Positions 1 to 8,539 of a DNA stretch of 64,000 nt are shown here, piece after piece. The notes beneath the pieces are model-generated. The model did no database searches. It was not told the origin of the DNA and saw nothing but the letters and a program-made list of their open reading frames with translations. Positions within the stretch are counted from its first letter, which is position 1, and the number at the start of each line of letters is the position of its first letter. Source of the stretch: Streptomyces avicenniae (GTDB taxonomy: Bacteria > Actinomycetota > Actinomycetes > Streptomycetales > Streptomycetaceae). The stretch covers positions 190,064 through 254,063 of the forward strand of contig NZ_JOEK01000006.1 of the NCBI RefSeq assembly GCF_000719135.1, read 5' to 3'. The position numbers and the translations under genes were made by a program.

Positions 1-336
1 GCCGATCAGCCCGTCCTCGAACCGGGCGTCGAGCGGCAGGGTGAGCGCGACGGTGGTCGTCTCGGTTGCGGGGTCGTAGACCCGCACCTGGCCACCGGCG
101 GCGCTCGTGCCGCGGTTGATGTAGAGGACCTTCTGGTCAGGGGTGACGGCGATCTCGATGGGTTCGCCCATGCCGAGGCCGCCGTCGAGGCGTACCTTCT
201 CGAAGGCGCTGGCGGGGGGCGGCGCCATGGGGGCGACGTCCTCCGCGGCCGGGTCGGCGGCGGACGCGCTGGGCGCGAGCAGCAGGGCGGACAGGGTCAG
301 CAGTGCGGTGAGCAGGGCTAGGGCGCGCGAGAGCAC
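1..336 (-). CDS. Secreted PQQ-dependent sugar (glucose/sorbosone) dehydrogenase-like protein, partial
   Basis: Only the first 112 codons are present; the gene runs off the left edge. The GTG start at 336 has GGAGG four bases upstream. Residues 1-26 form a clear signal peptide with an Arg near the start, a Leu/Ala-rich core and an A-S-A cleavage site. The mature part opens with FEKVRLDGGLGMGEP and DQKVLYINRG, which resembles the first blades of soluble beta-propeller glucose/sorbosone dehydrogenases that oxidise sugars outside the cell with PQQ. It lies downstream of the ThuA/DUF1080 gene on the same strand, a pairing I recall from secreted sugar-oxidation loci, but a strong hairpin separates the two. 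The family assignment rests on a short fragment and could change with the full sequence. Confidence 0.5.
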   Translation of the reverse strand, partial: MLSRALALLTALLTLSALLLAPSASAADPAAEDVAPMAPPPASAFEKVRLDGGLGMGEPIEIAVTPDQKVLYINRGTSAAGGQVRVYDPATETTTVALTLPLDARFEDGLIG

Positions 337-418
337 GGCACCTCCAGTGGGCCGGTCGCGGGTGGGGGGTGGTGAGGTGGTGCGGGCGATACGGGGTGGG
401 TGGTGCGGGTGGTGCGGG

Positions 419-455
419 GTCCGGCGGCCGGTCGGGGCGCGACCGGCCGCCGGAC
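419..455 (-). terminator. Rho-independent type hairpin after the ThuA gene
   Basis: A perfect 16-bp inverted repeat (419-434 and 440-455) with a 5-base GGGCG loop sits four bases beyond the stop codon of the ThuA-domain gene. It is nearly all G-C and lacks a U tract, as is common for Streptomyces terminators. It probably attenuates read-through into the downstream dehydrogenase gene. Confidence 0.7.
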
Positions 456-459
456 GGCC

Positions 460-2223
460 TCAGCTGCCGAGGACGGCCAGGTCCCAGAGGGAGTAGCCCC
501 ACTGGGTGGCCCGTTCCGTCCCGGTGACGCGGACGTACCGTGCGGTGCCCGTGACGGCGAGGTCGTCGAGACCGCCGTCCCCGGACGTGGTGGCGTACGC
601 CTGGTTCCAGGTCGTGCCGTCGGTGGACGTCTGGACGGAGTACGAACGGGCGTGCGCCGTCTCCCAGTTCAGGCGCACGCGCTCCAGCGTGCGGGCCGAG
701 CCGAGGTCCACGGTGATCGACTGCGGGTCGGCGAACGCGCTGCCCCAGCGGGTCGCCGGGTCGCCGTCCACCGCGTTGGCGCCGACGTGGCCGCTGCCCG
801 GCTCGACGCTGGAGACGGTGACGGGGCGGCCCCTGGCCAGGTCGGTGACCGGGTCGCCGCCGCCGTCGTCGTGCTTGATGCGGACGTTGCGGTAGTTGAT
901 GTCCCAGCCGTCGCCGTCGTTCTGGAGGCCGATGTAGCCGTTCGCGATGTCACGGTCGCTGGTGTACTCGTTGATCTGCACACCGTTGAGGTAGATCGTG
1001 ACGTCGCGGCCCTCGACCGTGATCTCGTACGTGTTCCAGGTGCCCGGCGGGTTCAGCGCCGCGTCGCGGGCGGCGACGTCCGGGGCGGAGAAGCTGTAGA
1101 CGCTGCCTGTGGTGCGGGACGGGTCGGCGTCGGTCGCGTCGATCTGGATCTCGTGGCCGAGGTCCACCGGGCCCCACGGGTCGCCCTGCGGGTCGGGGAA
1201 GCCGATGAACACGCCGCCGTTGTCGTCGCCCGGCATCATCCAGTCCACCTTCAGCGAGTAGTCGCCGAAGGTCTGCACCGGGTACCACAGCAGGCCCATG
1301 CCGCCGAACGACGTCAGGGTGCCGTCCTCCAGCGTGAACCCGCCGGGGCCCGCCTGCTCCCACGCGTCCAGGCTGGCCTGCGTGCCGTCGAACAGCGGCG
1401 TGTAGCCCGTCTCGGGGCGGCAGTCGGCGGCGCGGTTGCCCGAGGCGACCTGGATGCCGCCGAGGATCATCTCGACGAACGCCGGGTCGTCGTAGGACTC
1501 GTCGGTGTGGCCGAGGCCGGTGTACCAGGAGCGTCCGCCCTGGTAGTCGTGGCACCAGGCGATGGGGTGGTCGCCGCCCATGGCGCCGCCGTCGTACGAC
1601 GACTCGTCCAGGCTGGCCAGCACCTTCACGTCCGAGCGCGGGTTGGTGCGGTAGTCGTACCACTCGTCGGTGCGGGTCCACTCCTCGTGCAGGTGCTCGG
1701 TGGAGGGGTTCGCGCGGTCCTCGACGTGGATGGTGGCTTCCTGCGTCGCCGGGTGCGACCGGAACCAGGCGCCGACCAGGCCGCCGTACCAGGGCCAGTC
1801 GTACTCGGTGTCGGCGGCGGCGTGGATGCCGACGTAGCCGCCGCCGTCGGCGATGTACGCCTCGAACGCGCCCTGTTGGGCCGCGTTCAGGACGTCGCCC
1901 GTGGTGGAGAGCCAGACGACGGCCTGGTACTGGGCGAGGTTGGCGGTGGTGAAGGCGGTCGGGTCCTCGGTCGCGGTGACGGAGAACCCGTTCGCCGCGC
2001 CGAGGTCCTGGATGGCGGCGATGCCGTCGTCGATGGACGAGTGGCGGAAGCCGGTGGTCCTGGAGAAGACCAGGACGTCGGTCAGCGGGGCGGCGGCGGC
2101 CTCCACGGCCCGCGCCGGTGCGGCGGCGGGCGCGGGCCCGGCCGCGGCGGCGGTCAGCGTGCCGGTGAAGGCGAGCGCGGCCCCGAGCAGGGTGGCGGAC
2201 AACTTTCTGAAACCTCTGTGCAC
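460..2223 (-). CDS. Secreted ThuA-like / DUF1080 (3-keto-disaccharide hydrolase) / F5-8 type C protein
   Basis: 587 aa from a GTG at 2223 with GGAGG upstream; the open frame continues far upstream but has no sensible coding there. Residues 1-40 are a signal peptide. Residues 47-258 match ThuA-like glutamine-amidotransferase-fold proteins (LVFSRTTGFRH, then GGGYVGIHAAAD, then GLGHTDESY). Residues 275-450 are a DUF1080 concanavalin-like domain (FDGT, GGVFIGFPDP, HEIQI, YIGLQNDGDG), a family linked to hydrolysis of 3-keto-sugars. Residues 460-587 are an F5/8 type C carbohydrate-binding module (ATRWGSAF, SITVDLG, RYVRVTG). The protein probably acts outside the cell on oxidised sugars or glycosides with the neighbouring dehydrogenase. 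Exact substrate cannot be read from sequence. Confidence 0.85.
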   Translation of the reverse strand: MHRGFRKLSATLLGAALAFTGTLTAAAAGPAPAAAPARAVEAAAAPLTDVLVFSRTTGFRHSSIDDGIAAIQDLGAANGFSVTATEDPTAFTTANLAQYQAVVWLSTTGDVLNAAQQGAFEAYIADGGGYVGIHAAADTEYDWPWYGGLVGAWFRSHPATQEATIHVEDRANPSTEHLHEEWTRTDEWYDYRTNPRSDVKVLASLDESSYDGGAMGGDHPIAWCHDYQGGRSWYTGLGHTDESYDDPAFVEMILGGIQVASGNRAADCRPETGYTPLFDGTQASLDAWEQAGPGGFTLEDGTLTSFGGMGLLWYPVQTFGDYSLKVDWMMPGDDNGGVFIGFPDPQGDPWGPVDLGHEIQIDATDADPSRTTGSVYSFSAPDVAARDAALNPPGTWNTYEITVEGRDVTIYLNGVQINEYTSDRDIANGYIGLQNDGDGWDINYRNVRIKHDDGGGDPVTDLARGRPVTVSSVEPGSGHVGANAVDGDPATRWGSAFADPQSITVDLGSARTLERVRLNWETAHARSYSVQTSTDGTTWNQAYATTSGDGGLDDLAVTGTARYVRVTGTERATQWGYSLWDLAVLGS

Positions 2224-3033
2224 GTGCGTCCTCCGTGGCTCACGACGGAATGGATCGTCGGGCTGTTGCACAGGCGCGCGCCGCCGCACCGGGTGGGGGG
2301 ACCGGACGCCGGGCCGTGGGGCTGAGGGGGTGGCCATGCGCCGGACTTCGAGCGGGATACAGCCAGAAGGTAGCGGCGTTCGGCCGAACTGGACACCCGT
2401 CAGGACGAAACTGACCGCACATTGTCTTCCGACCGGACAAAGAGCCCCCCTGGTCCAGACCAATCCCCCACGGCCCGCGGACAGCCTCGGCCTGACGGGG
2501 GCCGCGCCGTCGTCCAGCGGGCGGGCGGTAGAGGCGGGGAAAGGAATTCCCTCCGGTGGGTAAGGACGGGCGGGTGTGGGAGACATATGCCGCGCCCAAG
2601 GGACTGGTGCCGGAGGGGGCTCCGTGGGGCGTCCTACCCTTCTTTTACGGGGGGTTCGGGAAAACAGGAGAGGCATGGAGGAATGAAAGGCGGTGAGCGC
2701 GTCCAGCGGGCCGACCGAGCGGGGTTGCGGTGTGCCGAGCGGGCGCTCCGGGTGGGCGTCATCCGGTGGCCGAACAGCGGTGGGACGGCGGGGGCGGTCC
2801 TCGTGGCGAGGGGGTGACGGCTGAACTCGTGGCGGATTTCGGGCAGCGCGTCGAATTCTGGGAACCCCGTGCGCGGCGGCCACGTCCATGAGTGCGGGTA
2901 CGCGTTCAACTTCGCGCAAAACGAGATCACTTCCGGTAAATCGATCACGAAGAGCCATGTCATCGCGGCTCGACGGTGACCCTGCGCTCGTTCGGCCGTT
3001 CCGCGATTTCCCGCCCTTACCAGGAGGCCCACG
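2224..3033. other. Gene-free stretch between divergent genes
   Basis: About 810 bp separate the divergent ThuA and lipoprotein genes. Short open frames on both strands have compositions typical of GC-rich shadows and no recognisable family. A minus-strand frame near 2634-3086 has a more protein-like N-terminal half but lacks a convincing ribosome-binding site. The stretch should hold promoters for both flanking genes. It is less GC-extreme around 2880-2960 than the rest. Nothing else is supported. Confidence 0.4.
2378..2389. promoter_or_regulatory. 12-bp palindrome upstream of ThuA gene, possible operator
   Basis: GTTCGGCCGAAC is a perfect palindrome about 155 bases upstream of the ThuA-gene start. 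Its size and symmetry fit a dimeric repressor site, but no regulator gene is adjacent and chance occurrence in GC-rich DNA is possible. Confidence 0.2.
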
Positions 3034-3654
3034 GTGAGACACCTTCTCCGGCGCTCCGCCCTCGGCGCGCTCGCCCTGTCGGTCACGGCCCTCGGGCTGG
3101 CGGGCTGTTCCTCGTCGCCATCGGATTCCGCGTCCTCGTCGGGGACCGTGGACGCGGACCGCCCGCACTACGCCTCGGTGGCCGCGCTGACGGACGCGGC
3201 GGACGCCGTCGTCGTCGGGACGGTCGGCGCGTCCCGTTCCGAGATGTTCACCCCCTCCTACGACGAGGAGGACCCCGAGCAGAACCCGTACGCGGGCACG
3301 GACGAGGGCCCGTCGGACGAGGAGTTGGAGGCGGCGTCCCTGCCGGTCACCGTCGCCCGGCTGACGATCACCGAGTCGATCGGCGGGGGCGGCCCGGCCG
3401 CCGGTTCGGAGATCGACGTCCTCCAGACCGGCGGTGAGGCGGACGGCGTGACCCTGGAGTTCGAGGGGGACACGCCGCTCGCCGAGGGCGACACCGTGCT
3501 GCTCTTCCTGGAGGAGTTCGAGCCGGGCGAGTACTACATCACCGGCGGGCCGCAGGGGCAGTTGGTGCGCAGCGAGGACGGCGCGTTCGTCTCCGTCGCG
3601 GCCGACCGTCCCGAACTGACCGTCACCGACGCGGAGCTGGCGACGCTGCGGTGA
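3034..3654 (+). CDS. Putative lipoprotein of unknown function
   Basis: 206 aa; GTG start at 3034 preceded by AGGAGG (3022-3027). The N-terminus VRHLLRRSALGALALS and lipobox L-A-G-C with Cys25 mark a lipoprotein signal, so the protein should be lipid-anchored on the outer face of the membrane. A Ser/Asp/Thr-rich linker follows. The remaining region (about 48-206) contains a segment starting ADAVVVGTVG and later VLLFLEEFEPGEYYITGGPQG, a pattern I have seen in small beta-rich actinobacterial lipoproteins with no assigned role. The acidic loop around residues 72-95 is unusual. It stands alone, with no operon partner. Confidence 0.7.
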   Translation: MRHLLRRSALGALALSVTALGLAGCSSSPSDSASSSGTVDADRPHYASVAALTDAADAVVVGTVGASRSEMFTPSYDEEDPEQNPYAGTDEGPSDEELEAASLPVTVARLTITESIGGGGPAAGSEIDVLQTGGEADGVTLEFEGDTPLAEGDTVLLFLEEFEPGEYYITGGPQGQLVRSEDGAFVSVAADRPELTVTDAELATLR

Positions 3655-3752
3655 CCGGACGAGGGTTCCCGGGCGTCGGGCGGGAGAGGTGATCCCGCAC
3701 CGGCGTCCGGGGGCCCCGCCCATCTGCCGGGCGGGCTGGGAGACTTGCTCAC

Positions 3753-4250
3753 GTGATCGTGAGACCGGCGTGTGAAGCGGACTTCGGCGCGTTCCTCGGC
3801 CTGGCCGCCCAGGTCGAGCACTGGTTCGGCCGGATGGTCGGGGAACCCGGGTTCCACGCCGCCGTGGAGGAGCACATCCGCGCGTCCACGGCGCTCGTCG
3901 CGGTGGCGGCCGGAGGGGACGGGCCCGGCGGGGACGCGCCGCTCGGCGGGCTGCTGTTCGGCGCCGAGCCGCCGACGTACCACGTGCACTGGCTGATCGT
4001 GTCGGCGCAGGCCAGGGGGACGGGCGCCGGGCGCGCGCTCGTGGACGACGCCGTCCGCCGTTTCGTCACGGGCCCCGGCAGCCTGGAGGTCGTCACCTTC
4101 GGCCCCGACCACCCGGGCGCCGTGACCAGCGGCGCGCGCGTCTTCTACGAACGGCTCGGCTTCACCCCGGCCGAGGCCACCGACCCCGGCCCCGAGGGCG
4201 GCTCACGCCAGGTCTACCGCCGGACGGTCCGACCGCCGGGGTCCGTCTAG
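3753..4250 (+). CDS. GNAT-family N-acetyltransferase
   Basis: 165 aa from GTG at 3753. The fold is recognisable from an N-terminal [11 protein letters not shown] strand-turn, a central strand [10 protein letters not shown], the acetyl-CoA pyrophosphate loop [10 protein letters not shown] at residues 87-96 (R-G-x-G-x-G/A pattern), and a C-terminal VFYERLGF motif. Length is typical for single-domain GNATs. The substrate is unknown; residues 50-62 form a Gly/Asp-rich loop. The gene converges on the DinB-family gene and their stop codons share a CTAG, so the two messages overlap tail to tail. Confidence 0.85.
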   Translation: MIVRPACEADFGAFLGLAAQVEHWFGRMVGEPGFHAAVEEHIRASTALVAVAAGGDGPGGDAPLGGLLFGAEPPTYHVHWLIVSAQARGTGAGRALVDDAVRRFVTGPGSLEVVTFGPDHPGAVTSGARVFYERLGFTPAEATDPGPEGGSRQVYRRTVRPPGSV

Positions 4251-4759
4251 ACGCCGGTGGCGCCGTCGATGCGTTCCCTGATCAGGTCGGCGTGGCCGTT
4301 GTGGCGGGCGTACTCCTCGATCATGTGGACGTAGACCCAGCGCAGGCTGACGTCCTGCCCCAGGAAACGGCCGGTGTCGGTCGGCGCGCGGTCGGCGCAC
4401 AGCTCGCGGGCGCGGGCGATCTCGGTGCGCCAGGTGGCGAGGGCGGCGGCCAGGGTGGCGTCCTCGGCCAGGTCGAAGCCGCCGTCGGGGCCGTCGGGAT
4501 CGGCCTGCGGATCGTAGATCGGCGGGGCGTGCTCCCCGGCGAACACCCGCCGGAACCAGTTCCGTTCCACCTCGGCCATGTGCTGGACGAGCCCGGTCAG
4601 CGTGAACCCGGACGGCGGCACGGACGCGAGGGCGGCCTGCGCGTCGTCCAGTCCCTCGCACTTCATGGCGAGGGTGGCGCGGTGGAAGTCGAGCCAGCTC
4701 TCGAGCGTGACGCGCTCATCGGCATTCAGGGGCGGCACGGGGCGTTCGACAGTACTCAC
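4247..4759 (-). CDS. DinB/DUF664 superfamily protein (putative mycothiol-dependent enzyme)
   Basis: 170 aa when started at GTG 4759, which aligns with the usual N-terminus ([17 protein letters not shown]). An upstream in-frame ATG at 4915 would add an unlikely 52-residue extension. The four-helix DinB fold is indicated by [13 protein letters not shown] (His60) and the C-terminal [18 protein letters not shown] (His145, His153, His156), the metal-binding signature of DUF664 proteins. In actinobacteria this superfamily includes mycothiol-dependent transferases and isomerases, but the actual substrate is not predictable. It diverges from the graspetide operon. Confidence 0.8.
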   Translation of the reverse strand: MSTVERPVPPLNADERVTLESWLDFHRATLAMKCEGLDDAQAALASVPPSGFTLTGLVQHMAEVERNWFRRVFAGEHAPPIYDPQADPDGPDGGFDLAEDATLAAALATWRTEIARARELCADRAPTDTGRFLGQDVSLRWVYVHMIEEYARHNGHADLIRERIDGATGV

Positions 4760-4855
4760 CGCCCCATTGTCACCAGCGGGAAAGCAACCTCCGGCATCCC
4801 CTGACTCCATGTGCTCCCGCGCGCCCCCGGTGAACGAGGAGCGGGTACCTGGGGG

Positions 4856-4867
4856 GACCGTACGGTC
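4856..4867. promoter_or_regulatory. Palindrome upstream of graspetide operon
   Basis: GACCGTACGGTC is a perfect 12-bp palindrome 107 bases before the tgmA start, within the 215-bp divergent region with the DinB gene. It is a candidate operator only. Confidence 0.2.
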
Positions 4868-4974
4868 GGTGTCACGTATCGCCCTCTGCGTTGGTGCCGG
4901 ACGGCCGCGCGGCACGGCGACAGCGAAGTGACGTCGGATGCGGCGAGAAGCCGTAGTAAGCCCTGGGAGATCAC

Positions 4975-5292
4975 GTGTTCGCTCATTCAGACCGCATTCC
5001 CACCGGAAGCCCTCTGCCCGATGGCGTCACCACCCCGCGCCCGTGGGGGGTGCGCCGGATGGTGCCGTATCCGGCGAGCGGTTCACCCGAGTATGTCAGG
5101 GCCGAGCTCGCTCCGGACACCCAGACGACCCGTTATCTGGACGCCGACGGCTCGCTGGTCCGGGCGCCGGGACACGGCACCAGCACGGGGACCAATCCGC
5201 CCACCGGAACCGGCAACCCGAGCGACGGTAAGGGCCCCGGCGGTCCCAGCGGAGGCGGGGATCAGGACACGGGGAACGACGGCGATCAGTGA
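4975..5292 (+). CDS. tgmA: Graspetide (ATP-grasp-modified RiPP) precursor peptide
   Basis: 105 aa; GTG start at 4975 with GGGAGA five bases upstream. The conserved leader is visible as [11 protein letters not shown] (residues 23-33) and [15 protein letters not shown] (45-59), the pattern of ATP-grasp target RiPP precursors. The predicted core begins around [16 protein letters not shown] (66-81). Hydroxyl residues Thr69, Ser70, Thr71, Thr73, Thr77, Thr79, Ser83, Ser92 and Thr99 are followed by acids Asp84, Asp96, Asp98, Asp102 and Asp104. That layout fits side-chain ester crosslinks between Thr/Ser and Asp. The stop codon overlaps the tgmB start by 4 bp, so the two are translationally coupled. 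Core boundaries are inferred. Confidence 0.85.
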   Translation: MFAHSDRIPTGSPLPDGVTTPRPWGVRRMVPYPASGSPEYVRAELAPDTQTTRYLDADGSLVRAPGHGTSTGTNPPTGTGNPSDGKGPGGPSGGGDQDTGNDGDQ

Positions 5293-6245
5293 CCGACGGT
5301 TCTCGACCGGTCGTGGTCGTCACCAACCTTGATGACGCGACCACCGACCTGGTGCTCGCCGAACTGCACGGCCGGGAAGTCCCGGTCGTGCGGTTCGACT
5401 CAGGTGACTTTCCCGCTCAGCTCACCTTCAGCGCACAGATCGAACGCGAGGGCTGGTCGGGGACGCTGACCACTCCCACCCGGAGCTTGCAACTCGAACA
5501 CGCCCGGTCACTGCTGTACCGGCGACCCTCGGGGTTCGCGTTCCCTCATCTGGAGGCGCAGGATGCCAGATTCGCCGTCGGGCAGGCCCGCCACGGGCTC
5601 GGTGGGCTCCTGACCTCGCTTCCGGACTGTCTCTACGTGAACCACCCGAACCGTATCGGCGACGCCGAGTTCAAGCCCGCCGGGCTCGCGGCGGCGGTCC
5701 AATCCGGCTTCACCATCCCGCCCACGCTGCTGACCAACGAACGGGACGCGGCTCAGCGGTTCGCCGAACGGTACGCACCGGTCCTCTACAAACCCCTGAA
5801 CGTACCGGTCTACCTGCGTGATGGGGTGTCCTGCACGGTTTCCGTGGAACCAGTCACGGCCGACCAACTGGACGACTCAGTCGCGGGCACGGCGCACCTC
5901 TTCCAGGCCATCGTCCCGAAGGTCGCCGATATTCGGACCACCGTCATCGGCAGGAAAGTGTTCTCCGTGCGGATCGAGTCAGATGCGCTCGACTGGCGTA
6001 CCACCTACGGTCGGCACACGTATCGTGCCGTGAGCACTCCCCCGGACGTCACGGCCTCTCTGTTCAGCTATCTCGAACGATTCGGGTTGGTCTTCGGCGC
6101 GTTCGACTTCGCCGTGACGGAGGAGGGCAACTGGACGTTCCTTGAGTGCAACCCGTCCGGACAGTGGGCCTGGCTCGAAGACGAGACGGGGCTACCGATG
6201 ATCTCGGCATTCGCCGACCTGCTCGAAAAGGGAACCAGGCCGTGA
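5289..6245 (+). CDS. tgmB: ATP-grasp ribosomal peptide maturase (graspetide synthetase)
   Basis: 318 aa, GTG start at 5289 inside a GTGA overlap with the precursor. Features of the SAV_5884-type maturase family are an N-terminal pre-ATP-grasp domain (VVVVTNLDDATTDLV, LLYRRPSG), a central lysine motif VLYKPLN and the C-terminal metal/ATP site FLECNPSGQWAWLE (residues 284-297, with Glu286 and Asn288). Family enzymes activate Asp/Glu side chains as acyl-phosphates and join them to Thr/Ser hydroxyls or Lys amines of the precursor. With a Thr- and Asp-rich core, ester bonds are expected. It is cytoplasmic and coupled on both sides by 4-bp overlaps. Confidence 0.92.
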   Translation: MTDGSRPVVVVTNLDDATTDLVLAELHGREVPVVRFDSGDFPAQLTFSAQIEREGWSGTLTTPTRSLQLEHARSLLYRRPSGFAFPHLEAQDARFAVGQARHGLGGLLTSLPDCLYVNHPNRIGDAEFKPAGLAAAVQSGFTIPPTLLTNERDAAQRFAERYAPVLYKPLNVPVYLRDGVSCTVSVEPVTADQLDDSVAGTAHLFQAIVPKVADIRTTVIGRKVFSVRIESDALDWRTTYGRHTYRAVSTPPDVTASLFSYLERFGLVFGAFDFAVTEEGNWTFLECNPSGQWAWLEDETGLPMISAFADLLEKGTRP

Positions 6246-7432
6246 ACCAGCCCCGACCGACCGCCGCCCGACTGCGGCGGCAGCTTGCCGAACGACTGGC
6301 GGAGGGGGGCCACGTCACCTCGCCCGGGTGGCGCTCCGCCGTGGACGCGGTGCCTCGCCACGCCTTCCTCTCCACGGGCGTCTTCCGTCCCGTACCGGGT
6401 TCCGCCCCCACCTCGTACACCCCGACGCTGGCCGACGAGCAGTCGGAGGCGTGGCTGGCGCTGTGCTACGCCGACGAGACCTTGGTGACCCAGATCGCCG
6501 GAACCGTGCTGCCGCAGGACATCACGGGGAGCATCGCCCGGCAGCCCTCGTCGTCCTCCACCCTTCCGTCCCTGATGCTGGACATGCTCGAAGCACTGGA
6601 CGTCGAGGACGGCCACCGGGTGCTGGAGATCGGCACCGGCACCGGGTACAACGCCGCGCTCCTCGCCCACCGGGTCGGTGCGGGGAACGTCACGACGGTG
6701 GAGACGGACCCCGACGTCGCGCACCGGGCCAGGAGCGCGCTCCACGCGTGCGGCCACCCGGCGACCGTGATCGTCGGTGACGGGCGGTTCGGCTGCCCGG
6801 AACGCGCTCCCTACGATCGGGTGATCGCCACGTGCGGCGTCAGCCGAGTCCGTCCGGAGTGGGTGGCCCAGACGAGGCAAGGTGGGGTAATCCTCACCAC
6901 GGTCCGAGGCGGACTCTGGTCGTCGGGCCTGGCCAAGCTGACGGTCGGGGAGAACGGCACGGCCGAGGGTGTGTTCGTCTCCGAGGCGTCGTTCATGCGG
7001 GCCAGGCAGGAGGAGACGAGCGGAAGCGTCATGTTCCCCTCACCGGACGAGGGGAACGCGCGGGCCACCGGCCTCGGGCCTGAGATCGCCGACGACTGGA
7101 CGGCGAGGTTCGTCATCGACAGCACGCTGGACGGCGTGAACCTCTTCCAGGCCGTGAGCCTCCAGGGGGAGCCACCGGCCGACTACTGGTTCCACGAGCC
7201 GTCCGGCTCGTTCGCCGTGGTGGGCGGGAATCCGGGCGATGGCTGGACCGTGCGCCAGGGCGGGCCCGTATCACTGTGGGACACGGTCGAGCGCGCCATC
7301 GGCGCGTGGCGGGACGCCGGTTCTCCTTCGGTGACGGACTTCCGTGTCCGCATCACCTCGGACCGGCAGGAGATCTTCACGGAGAAGGCGCCGAACACCC
7401 GGTGGGGCAAGCCTGTGGAACGTCTCGCGTGA
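6242..7432 (+). CDS. tgmC: PIMT-like methyltransferase of the graspetide operon
   Basis: 396 aa from the GTG at 6242, which overlaps the tgmB stop by 4 bp; an earlier in-frame start at 6146 is rejected because of this coupling. Residues 20-240 resemble protein-L-isoaspartate O-methyltransferase, with SAM-binding motif VLEIGTGTGYNAAL (127-140), GDGRFG and YDRVIATCG. The C-terminal 150 residues are the extra domain typical of ATP-grasp-system methyltransferases. In the characterised fuscimiditide pathway the homologous enzyme methylates a precursor Asp, which then cyclises to aspartimide. The same tailoring is inferred here for one of the core Asp residues. Confidence 0.88.
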   Translation: MNQPRPTAARLRRQLAERLAEGGHVTSPGWRSAVDAVPRHAFLSTGVFRPVPGSAPTSYTPTLADEQSEAWLALCYADETLVTQIAGTVLPQDITGSIARQPSSSSTLPSLMLDMLEALDVEDGHRVLEIGTGTGYNAALLAHRVGAGNVTTVETDPDVAHRARSALHACGHPATVIVGDGRFGCPERAPYDRVIATCGVSRVRPEWVAQTRQGGVILTTVRGGLWSSGLAKLTVGENGTAEGVFVSEASFMRARQEETSGSVMFPSPDEGNARATGLGPEIADDWTARFVIDSTLDGVNLFQAVSLQGEPPADYWFHEPSGSFAVVGGNPGDGWTVRQGGPVSLWDTVERAIGAWRDAGSPSVTDFRVRITSDRQEIFTEKAPNTRWGKPVERLA

Positions 7433-7494
7433 GCCGAACGGCTGGCTGCGGTCGGTACGGTGCACCGGAACGGACAGTACGAGGAGGTGGTGGA

Positions 7495-8043
7495 GTGCCG
7501 GAGTGGCGTTTCACGGTCGTGCTCAACCGGGGGATGACCGAGAGCGAAGCGGACTGTTTCGACACTCTCGACGAGCCGCTGTGCGCCGACGGCTCCGTCT
7601 CCTACACGAGAAACGGGCCAGGCCCGAGCCGTCTCGTGTGCGGGATCGAGGCGCCGAGGCTGCTTGAGGCGGTGGCCAGGGCCGCGTCCGCGATCCGGCG
7701 GATTCCGGGGCTGCGGGCTGTCGCCGCCGAACGGGACGACCTGCTGACGCTCGAAGAGGCCGCCGAGCGGCTGCCGGACGGGCCCTCCCGGGACGAACTG
7801 ACCGCCGTGGCACGCGCACGCGCCGGTGACGGGTTACCGGCGCCGGAAGGGGAGACCGACGGAACGCCGTACTACTCGTGGCCGAGGATCGTGAGCAGTC
7901 TGCGCGGCCTCGGGTACGCCGCTCCTGACGCGGATCGCGACATCGAACTCGCCGACCTCGCCCTGCGAACGCGGCACGAGCTGGAGGCCGCCCACGTGCC
8001 GGACGCCATCCGACGCGCCTTGGGCCTCTCGGACACGCTGTGA
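7495..8043 (+). CDS. HTH-type protein downstream of the graspetide operon
   Basis: 182 aa; GTG at 7495 with GAGGAGG (7481-7487). The N-terminal half (PEWRFTVVLNRGMTESEAD) is an alpha-beta domain of about 80 residues. The second half contains LLTLEEAAERLPDGPSR followed by a Pro-rich turn and YSWPRIVSSLRG, the layout of excisionase-like winged helix domains in streptomycete DNA-binding proteins. No nuclease or enzyme motif is visible. Codon 114 (7834-7836) is a TTA, so translation should depend on the bldA tRNA. It may regulate the RiPP operon or simply be a neighbour; 62 bp separate it from tgmC. Confidence 0.65.
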   Translation: MPEWRFTVVLNRGMTESEADCFDTLDEPLCADGSVSYTRNGPGPSRLVCGIEAPRLLEAVARAASAIRRIPGLRAVAAERDDLLTLEEAAERLPDGPSRDELTAVARARAGDGLPAPEGETDGTPYYSWPRIVSSLRGLGYAAPDADRDIELADLALRTRHELEAAHVPDAIRRALGLSDTL

Positions 8044-8188
8044 GCGGACAGCTCGCGGCCCGGGGCGTGGGGTGGCTGTGAGCGGCCAGCATCTCGGTGG
8101 GCCACGCGGGCGGTCGGGTCTCGCCGCGTGGCCCCGGCTGCGTTAGCCAGCGCTTGACGTCGCACGCAGGCGTGCCACCTGTGGCAGG

Positions 8189-8422
8189 TCAGAGGTTGTC
8201 GAAGTCGCCGAGCGTGATTCCACCTTTGAACGCCGCCCACTCCCCCGCCGTGAAGCGCAGATGCGGGTGATCCGGGTTCTTCGAGTCTCGGACGGCGACC
8301 CCGCCATCGGGGAGGGGGGCGAGTTCGAAGCACTGACCAGCGTCGGCGGTAAGGCTGCTCTTCTGCCATGTGAGCGAAGCAGGATCGACCGAGTAGATGC
8401 TCTGCTTGTCCATGCTCCCCAT
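8189..8422 (-). CDS. DUF397 domain protein
   Basis: 77 aa with the DUF397 hallmarks LTWQKSSLTADAGQCFELAPL, VAVRDSKNPD and FTAGEWAAFKGG. An ATG at 8413 is an alternative start. Family members are small proteins encoded beside XRE regulators of the WhiJ type and thought to act with them in developmental or antibiotic control. It is the outer of two DUF397 genes here, 117 bp from the next. Confidence 0.88.
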   Translation of the reverse strand: MGSMDKQSIYSVDPASLTWQKSSLTADAGQCFELAPLPDGGVAVRDSKNPDHPHLRFTAGEWAAFKGGITLGDFDNL

Positions 8423-8539
8423 GGTCCGACGCCGTAGCGCGTCACCGCCAGGGGGCCGGGCGGAACTGCTGGTCGCATCCGGCAGGAGCGCGCGGCGGAT
8501 GTCGCACGACCACGCCCCTGCCGTAAACGTGCAGCTGTT

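Noticed and set aside
400..2325. 641-aa plus-strand open frame antisense to ThuA
   Set aside because: Val/Arg/Gly-rich shadow typical of antisense frames in high-GC DNA; no domain, and the opposite strand is clearly coding.
2634..3086. Minus-strand ORF with protein-like start (MTWLFVIDLPEVISF)
   Set aside because: Second half degenerates into Arg/Pro/Ser-rich shadow, no ribosome site, and it overlaps the start of the lipoprotein gene.
460..3723. Very long minus-strand open frame extending the ThuA gene upstream by 500 codons
   Set aside because: The upstream part has random GC-rich composition, and a GTG with a good ribosome site plus a signal peptide begins at 2223.
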